A stretch of DNA of 19,152 nucleotides from Actinomycetota bacterium (GTDB lineage Bacteria; Actinomycetota; Actinomycetes; Nanopelagicales; Nanopelagicaceae), in the NCBI GenBank assembly GCA_009700365.1, contig WLME01000005.1:1-19152 (forward strand), in the 5' to 3' direction. The notes beneath the pieces are model-generated. The model ran no database searches and was not told where the DNA came from. It saw only the letters and a list, made by a program, of their open reading frames with translations. The position numbers were made by a program, and so were the translations under genes. This document shows, one piece after another, positions 14,651-19,152 of the stretch. Numbering within the stretch: position 1 is the first letter of the stretch; each line of letters begins with the position of its first letter.

Positions 14651-17512
14651 CTACTTCTTTATCTGAGACTTACGATTCGAAGCGAGAATTTCAGCGAGGT
14701 AGTTGCCGGTATAGCTCCCCTTTACCTTTGCAACTTCCTCTGGAGTTCCCTCAGCGACAACTGTTCCGCCACGGAATCCACCCTCAGGCCCCATGTCGAT
14801 GACCCAGTCAGAAGATTTGATGACGTCGAGATTATGTTCAATCACAATCACAGTGTTACCTGATTCAACGAGGCGTTTGAGAACGCCTAAGAGTTTGTTG
14901 ACATCTTCGAAGTGAAGACCCGTTGTTGGCTCATCAAGTACATAAATTGTGCGACCAGTTGAGCGGCGTTGAAGCTCAGTAGCAAGCTTTACGCGTTGCG
15001 CTTCTCCGCCTGAAAGCGTTGGCGCTGATTGTCCCAAACGGACATACCCAAGTCCCACATCACACAGAGTCTTAAGGTATCGAGCGATAGTTGGCACAGA
15101 TTCAAAAAATTCATGAGCGATCTCGATTGGCATATCGAGAACTTGAGCAATTGTCTTTCCCTTGTAATGAACCTCAAGAGTTTCGCGGTTATAACGCGCT
15201 CCATGACAGACCTCGCATGGCACATAAACATCAGGGAGGAAGTTCATCTCGATGGTGATGGTTCCGTCTCCGGAACAATTTTCGCAGCGCCCACCTTTTA
15301 CGTTAAAGGAGAAGCGACCCTGTTGGTATCCACGAACTTTTGCTTCGGTGGTTTCGGCGAAGAGTGCACGAACCTTGTCAAATACTCCTGTGTACGTTGC
15401 TGGATTGGAGCGAGGAGTCCGGCCAATCGGAGACTGATCTACATGCACAACTTTATCCAGTTGATCTATCCCGGTCACAGTTCGGTGTCGACCCGGAACA
15501 AGGCGCGCTCCATTGAGTTTATTTGCAAGAGTTGTGTAGAGAATGTCATTGACGAGGGTGGATTTACCCGAGCCAGAAACTCCGGTTACTGAAACAAAGA
15601 GTCCGAGTGGGATGCTGACTTCGATATCTTTCAGGTTGTTCTCTTTTGCTCCTTTAATAACAAGTTGGCGCTTGGAATCAACGGGTCTGCGAGATTTAGG
15701 AATTTCAATTGCTTTACGTCCCGAAAGATATGCACCAGTAATGGATTCCTTAGAGGCGATAAGTTCTTCGTAGGATCCTGAAACAACCACCTTTCCACCG
15801 TGTTCGCCAGCTCCCGGACCAATATCGACAACCCAATCGGCTGTGCGTATCGTCTCTTCGTCATGTTCGACAACAATCAAGGTGTTGCCGAGATCGCGTA
15901 GACGAGTGAGCGTCTCAATGAGGCGACGATTATCTCGTTGGTGAAGTCCGATTGATGGTTCATCTAGAACGTAGAGAACTCCGACTAATCCTGAACCAAT
16001 TTGCGTAGCAAGACGAATACGTTGCGCTTCTCCCCCTGAAAGAGTTGCTGCAGGGCGATCTAGAGATAGGTAATCAAGGCCAACATCGAGCAAGAATCCA
16101 AGGCGTGCATGCACTTCTTTCATAACACGCTCAGCGATCTGCGCCTCGCGCTTATTCAAGGTGACTTGCTTTAAGAACGTTGCACAGTCGTCGATGGAGA
16201 GTGCGCACACTTCTGCGATGCTTTTCCCACCGAGGGTGACCGCAAGGACTTCTGGCTTAAGACGAGCTCCCTTACATGCAGGACATGGCGTCTCGCGCAT
16301 ATATGCCTCGTACTTATCTCGGCTGTAATCGCTATCTGTCTCGCTATGACGTCGATGAATAAAGGGAACCACACCTTCAAACCCAGTGGAGTAATTGCGG
16401 ACCCGGCCGTAGCGATTTTTATACTTAACATGAACTTCGTAATCAAAGCCATTGATAATGGCATCTTTAGCTTTCACTGAGAGTTTCTTCCAAGGATTAT
16501 CTAACGAAAATTTCAACTCGGTTGCTAAAGCTTCAAGAAGTCGGAGGAAGTATTCGGATGACTGCCCTCCAGCCCATGGTGCAATTGCACCCTCATTAAT
16601 AGAGATTGAATCATCCGGAATAATCAAATCCTCATCAACTTCGAGCTTTGTTCCAATTCCTGAACATTCAGCACATGCACCAAATGGTGAATTAAAAGAG
16701 AAGGAGCGAGGCTCAAGCTCTTCAAATGAGAGATTGCAGTCGTGGCAAGCAAGGTGCTCGCTGTAGGTGTGTTCTTTCTCTGGACCCTTTGCATCAACGA
16801 AATCAAGAAGCACTAAACCATTTCCAAGTTTGAGAGCAGTCTCGATGGAATCCGTCAGCCTTGTTTTGCTCTCAGCTTTTGCCGTAAGACGATCGATGAC
16901 AACCTCAATTGTGTGTTTCTCTTGCTTCTTCAGCTTGGGAGGTTCGGAGAGCTGAATTGTTTCGCCATCAACACGAGCGCGCGAATACCCTTGTGTGACT
17001 AGTTCGGCAAAGAGATCGACAAATTCTCCTTTTCGCTCGCGAATAACTGGTGCAAGTACTTGGAACTTTGTTGTTGCGGGCATTGCAAGAATCTGGTCAA
17101 CAATCTGCTGTGGACTCTGCCGCGAGACCGCCTTTCCACACTTAGGGCAGTGAGGTCTTCCAGCCCGAGCGAAGAGCAGACGGAAATAGTCATAGACCTC
17201 TGTGATGGTTCCTACCGTCGAACGTGGATTGCGATTGGTCGACTTCTGATCGATAGAGACAGCAGGTGATAATCCTTCAATGAAGTCAACATCTGGTTTA
17301 TCCATCTGTCCTAAGAACTGACGAGCATAAGCAGATAGTGACTCAACATAACGTCGTTGACCTTCAGCGAAGATTGTGTCAAAGGCGAGACTTGATTTTC
17401 CAGACCCGGATAGGCCAGTGAAGACAATCAGCGCATCGCGCGGAAGTTCGATCGAGACATCTTTGAGGTTATGTTCGCGCGCGCCGCGGATAACCAACTT
17501 GTCGATGCTCAT
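14651..17512 (-). CDS. uvrA: UvrA, excinuclease ABC subunit A
   Basis: UvrA is the damage-sensing dimeric ATPase that loads UvrB at lesions. The 953 residues contain two ABC modules: P-loop 1 GLSGSGKSS (33-41) with signature LSGGEAQR near 490 and LDEPSIGLHQ; P-loop 2 GVSGSGKST near 643-651 (Lys650) with a second LSGGEAQR near 832 and LDEPTTGLHF. Three zinc modules are visible: CPKC near 120, CHDC ... CAEC near 253-285, and CENC ... CEVC near 742-770. This is the complete canonical form. The ATG overlaps the uvrB TGA by 4 bp and the gene ends 2 bp before uvrC, so the three Uvr subunits are translationally linked. SOS control, if any, would act upstream of uvrB, outside the window. Confidence 0.98.
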   Translation of the reverse strand: MSIDKLVIRGAREHNLKDVSIELPRDALIVFTGLSGSGKSSLAFDTIFAEGQRRYVESLSAYARQFLGQMDKPDVDFIEGLSPAVSIDQKSTNRNPRSTVGTITEVYDYFRLLFARAGRPHCPKCGKAVSRQSPQQIVDQILAMPATTKFQVLAPVIRERKGEFVDLFAELVTQGYSRARVDGETIQLSEPPKLKKQEKHTIEVVIDRLTAKAESKTRLTDSIETALKLGNGLVLLDFVDAKGPEKEHTYSEHLACHDCNLSFEELEPRSFSFNSPFGACAECSGIGTKLEVDEDLIIPDDSISINEGAIAPWAGGQSSEYFLRLLEALATELKFSLDNPWKKLSVKAKDAIINGFDYEVHVKYKNRYGRVRNYSTGFEGVVPFIHRRHSETDSDYSRDKYEAYMRETPCPACKGARLKPEVLAVTLGGKSIAEVCALSIDDCATFLKQVTLNKREAQIAERVMKEVHARLGFLLDVGLDYLSLDRPAATLSGGEAQRIRLATQIGSGLVGVLYVLDEPSIGLHQRDNRRLIETLTRLRDLGNTLIVVEHDEETIRTADWVVDIGPGAGEHGGKVVVSGSYEELIASKESITGAYLSGRKAIEIPKSRRPVDSKRQLVIKGAKENNLKDIEVSIPLGLFVSVTGVSGSGKSTLVNDILYTTLANKLNGARLVPGRHRTVTGIDQLDKVVHVDQSPIGRTPRSNPATYTGVFDKVRALFAETTEAKVRGYQQGRFSFNVKGGRCENCSGDGTITIEMNFLPDVYVPCEVCHGARYNRETLEVHYKGKTIAQVLDMPIEIAHEFFESVPTIARYLKTLCDVGLGYVRLGQSAPTLSGGEAQRVKLATELQRRSTGRTIYVLDEPTTGLHFEDVNKLLGVLKRLVESGNTVIVIEHNLDVIKSSDWVIDMGPEGGFRGGTVVAEGTPEEVAKVKGSYTGNYLAEILASNRKSQIKK

Positions 17513-19152
17513 ATGCCTGCCTCATCCATTCCGCGAAGTTCGCGTTTCAAATCTTTCAATTCATCTCGCAGCCGTGCAGCAAGTTCAAATTGAAGTTCAT
17601 CAGCTGCGCTGCGCATCTGCTCGGTGAGGGAGCCTATCAACGCAATGAGCTCTTGGCGCGGCATGGAATCCGTAGGCTTCGATGAGAACGGAAGAACTGC
17701 AGCTGATTTCTTTCCTTTCAGCGTTGCCATAATGTCATCCGTGTCGTCGCTCTCTTGGGCAATGAGATCCGTGATATCCGAAATCTTCTTTCGAAGTGGC
17801 TGTGGGTCGACTCCCCTCTCGAGGTTGTAGGCAACTTGCTTAGCCCGACGTCGATTAGTCTCGTCAATCGCTTTGGTCATTGATGCGGTCATATTGTCGG
17901 CATACATATGAACTTCGCCCGATACATTGCGCGCAGCTCGTCCAATTGTCTGAATGAGAGAAGTTGCAGATCGTAGAAATCCTTCTTTGTCGGCGTCAAG
18001 AATCGAGACAAGTGAAACTTCGGGAAGATCTAGCCCTTCACGTAGCAAGTTGATGCCGATAAGGACGTCGTACTCACCGCTTCGAAGTTCGCGCAAGAGC
18101 TCGACACGACGCAAAGTATCTACCTCGGAGTGGAGGTAGCGAACACGCACCCCCTTCTCTTGTAGATAGTCGGTCAGGTCTTCGGACATCTTCTTAGTTA
18201 ACGTTGTTACCAAGACTCGCTCGTTACGTTCTGCGCGAATATTGATTTCGTGCAAGAGATCATCTATCTGACCCTTGATTGGCTTTACGATAATTTGAGG
18301 GTCAACAAGACCTGTTGGACGGATTACTTGCTCTACAACATCTCCCCCAACTTTCTCCATCTCGTACTTTCCTGGAGTAGCAGAGAGATAAATTTTCTGA
18401 CCTGTTCGTTCGAGAAATTCAGGCCACTTCAAAGGTCGATTGTCGAGTGCGCTAGGAAGACGGAAACCATGCTCAACCAAAGTTCGCTTTCGCGCTGCAT
18501 CTCCTTCAAACATTGCGCCAATCTGTGGAACCGTAACGTGACTTTCATCGATTACAACGAGGAAATCTTCGGGGAAGTAATCGAGCAAGCAATTAGGAGG
18601 AGACCCTGGCGCGCGACCATCGAGATGTCTCGAATAATTCTCGATACCAGAACAAAATCCAAGTTGTTGCATCATCTCGAGATCGAAAGTAGTGCGCATC
18701 CGAAGTCGCTGTTCTTCAAGTAACTTGCCTTGCTTTTTAAATAGATTTAGTTGAATCTGTAATTCATCCTCAATCTCGCTCATTGCCCGCTTCATTGTTT
18801 CGGGGCCAGCGGCATAGTGAGTTGCGGGAAAGATATAGATTTCATCCTCATCCCGGACAATTTCACCCGTGAGTGGATTGAGAGTCATAATCTTCTCAAT
18901 CTCGTCGCCAAACATTTCAATTCGTACTGCAAGTTCTTCATACATCGGGATAATTTCGACAGTATCTCCACGCACGCGGAAAGTTCCACGTTCAAAGGCC
19001 ATGTCGTTTCGCTTATATTGAACATCAACGAATTTCCTGAGAAGGGAATTTCTCTCAATCTCATCCCCGACCTTAAGGCGAATCATTCGATCGATATATT
19101 CCTGTGGCGTTCCCAGGCCATAGATGCAAGATACGGTCGCGACAACGATTAC
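17509..19152 (-). CDS. uvrB: UvrB, excinuclease ABC subunit B (5' part outside window)
   Basis: UvrB is the helicase-like subunit that verifies damage and hands the site to UvrC. The frame is open to the right edge; the methionine at 19086 is internal, because 22 further in-frame residues (VSCIYGLGTPQEY among them) continue upstream. About 547 residues are visible, so roughly the first 130, with the Walker A motif and the DNA-clamping beta-hairpin, are missing. Visible parts are the DESH helicase motif (near 18540-18550), LSATPG, the second RecA-like domain (TLTKKMSEDLT, LREGLDLPEV, QTIGRAARN) and a C-terminal UVR domain (about 17520-17640) for UvrC contact. It ends in a 4-bp overlap with uvrA. 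Confidence 0.97.
   Translation of the reverse strand, partial: VIVVATVSCIYGLGTPQEYIDRMIRLKVGDEIERNSLLRKFVDVQYKRNDMAFERGTFRVRGDTVEIIPMYEELAVRIEMFGDEIEKIMTLNPLTGEIVRDEDEIYIFPATHYAAGPETMKRAMSEIEDELQIQLNLFKKQGKLLEEQRLRMRTTFDLEMMQQLGFCSGIENYSRHLDGRAPGSPPNCLLDYFPEDFLVVIDESHVTVPQIGAMFEGDAARKRTLVEHGFRLPSALDNRPLKWPEFLERTGQKIYLSATPGKYEMEKVGGDVVEQVIRPTGLVDPQIIVKPIKGQIDDLLHEINIRAERNERVLVTTLTKKMSEDLTDYLQEKGVRVRYLHSEVDTLRRVELLRELRSGEYDVLIGINLLREGLDLPEVSLVSILDADKEGFLRSATSLIQTIGRAARNVSGEVHMYADNMTASMTKAIDETNRRRAKQVAYNLERGVDPQPLRKKISDITDLIAQESDDTDDIMATLKGKKSAAVLPFSSKPTDSMPRQELIALIGSLTEQMRSAADELQFELAARLRDELKDLKRELRGMDEAGI

Noticed and set aside
15029..15592. 187-codon open frame on the plus strand opposite uvrA
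   Set aside because: It lies antisense to a conserved, motif-complete UvrA region, has no recognisable domain, and is a by-product of uvrA codon use.
18250..18723. 157-codon plus-strand frame opposite uvrB
   Set aside because: It is antisense to the conserved helicase core of UvrB and has no family signature.
1..19152. Search for CRISPR arrays, insertion sequences, tRNA/rRNA, toxin-antitoxin, phage or defence genes
   Set aside because: No direct-repeat arrays, transposase motifs, cloverleaf-like stretches or unexplained coding regions were seen; nearly all of the window is covered by conserved housekeeping genes.

Overview
The window looks like a piece of chromosome from a streamlined, moderate-G+C actinobacterium. 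The signs are an RbpA-type RNA polymerase-binding protein, a full-length WhiA, a SufR repressor ahead of sufB, and the actinobacterial order tkt ... secG-tpiA-pgk-gap-whiA-yvcK-rapZ-uvrC. Base composition is about half G+C by eye, low for the phylum. Intergenic gaps are tiny and most neighbouring genes touch or overlap, as in small freshwater actinobacteria such as the acI/Nanopelagicales group. That placement is inference and needs a phylogeny.

Layout. (1) Positions 1-1573, minus strand: sufR followed by sufB, which runs off the left edge; this is the start of an iron-sulfur cluster assembly operon. (2) An 82-bp divergent control region. (3) Positions 1656-6122, plus strand: ctaA (heme A synthase), tkt (transketolase) and pgi (phosphoglucose isomerase) as one tight unit. 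(4) Positions 6131-9761, minus strand: gap, pgk, tpiA, secG, rbpA in transcription order, which joins lower glycolysis to a Sec translocase subunit and a transcription factor. (5) A 156-bp spacer with a hairpin. (6) Positions 9918-19152, minus strand: uvrB (5' part outside the window), uvrA, uvrC, rapZ, yvcK, whiA, a nearly gapless run carrying the whole UvrABC nucleotide excision repair machine and the RapZ/YvcK/WhiA regulatory trio.

Working together: tkt, pgi, tpiA, pgk and gap cover non-oxidative pentose phosphate exchange and central glycolysis. UvrABC removes bulky DNA lesions. SufR/SufB serve iron-sulfur biogenesis, and UvrC here carries a four-cysteine set that may itself hold a cluster. 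CtaA makes heme A for aa3-type cytochrome oxidase.

I see no tRNA, rRNA, CRISPR array, insertion sequence, phage gene or defence system. Every large stretch is explained by a conserved housekeeping gene, and I found no convincing undescribed system. The points most worth a second look are the absence of ctaB, tal, zwf, opcA and pgl from a neighbourhood where related bacteria usually carry them, a stand-alone PGI resembling the PGI half of Tal-Pgi fusion enzymes, and a palindrome overlapping the probable leaderless start of sufR.
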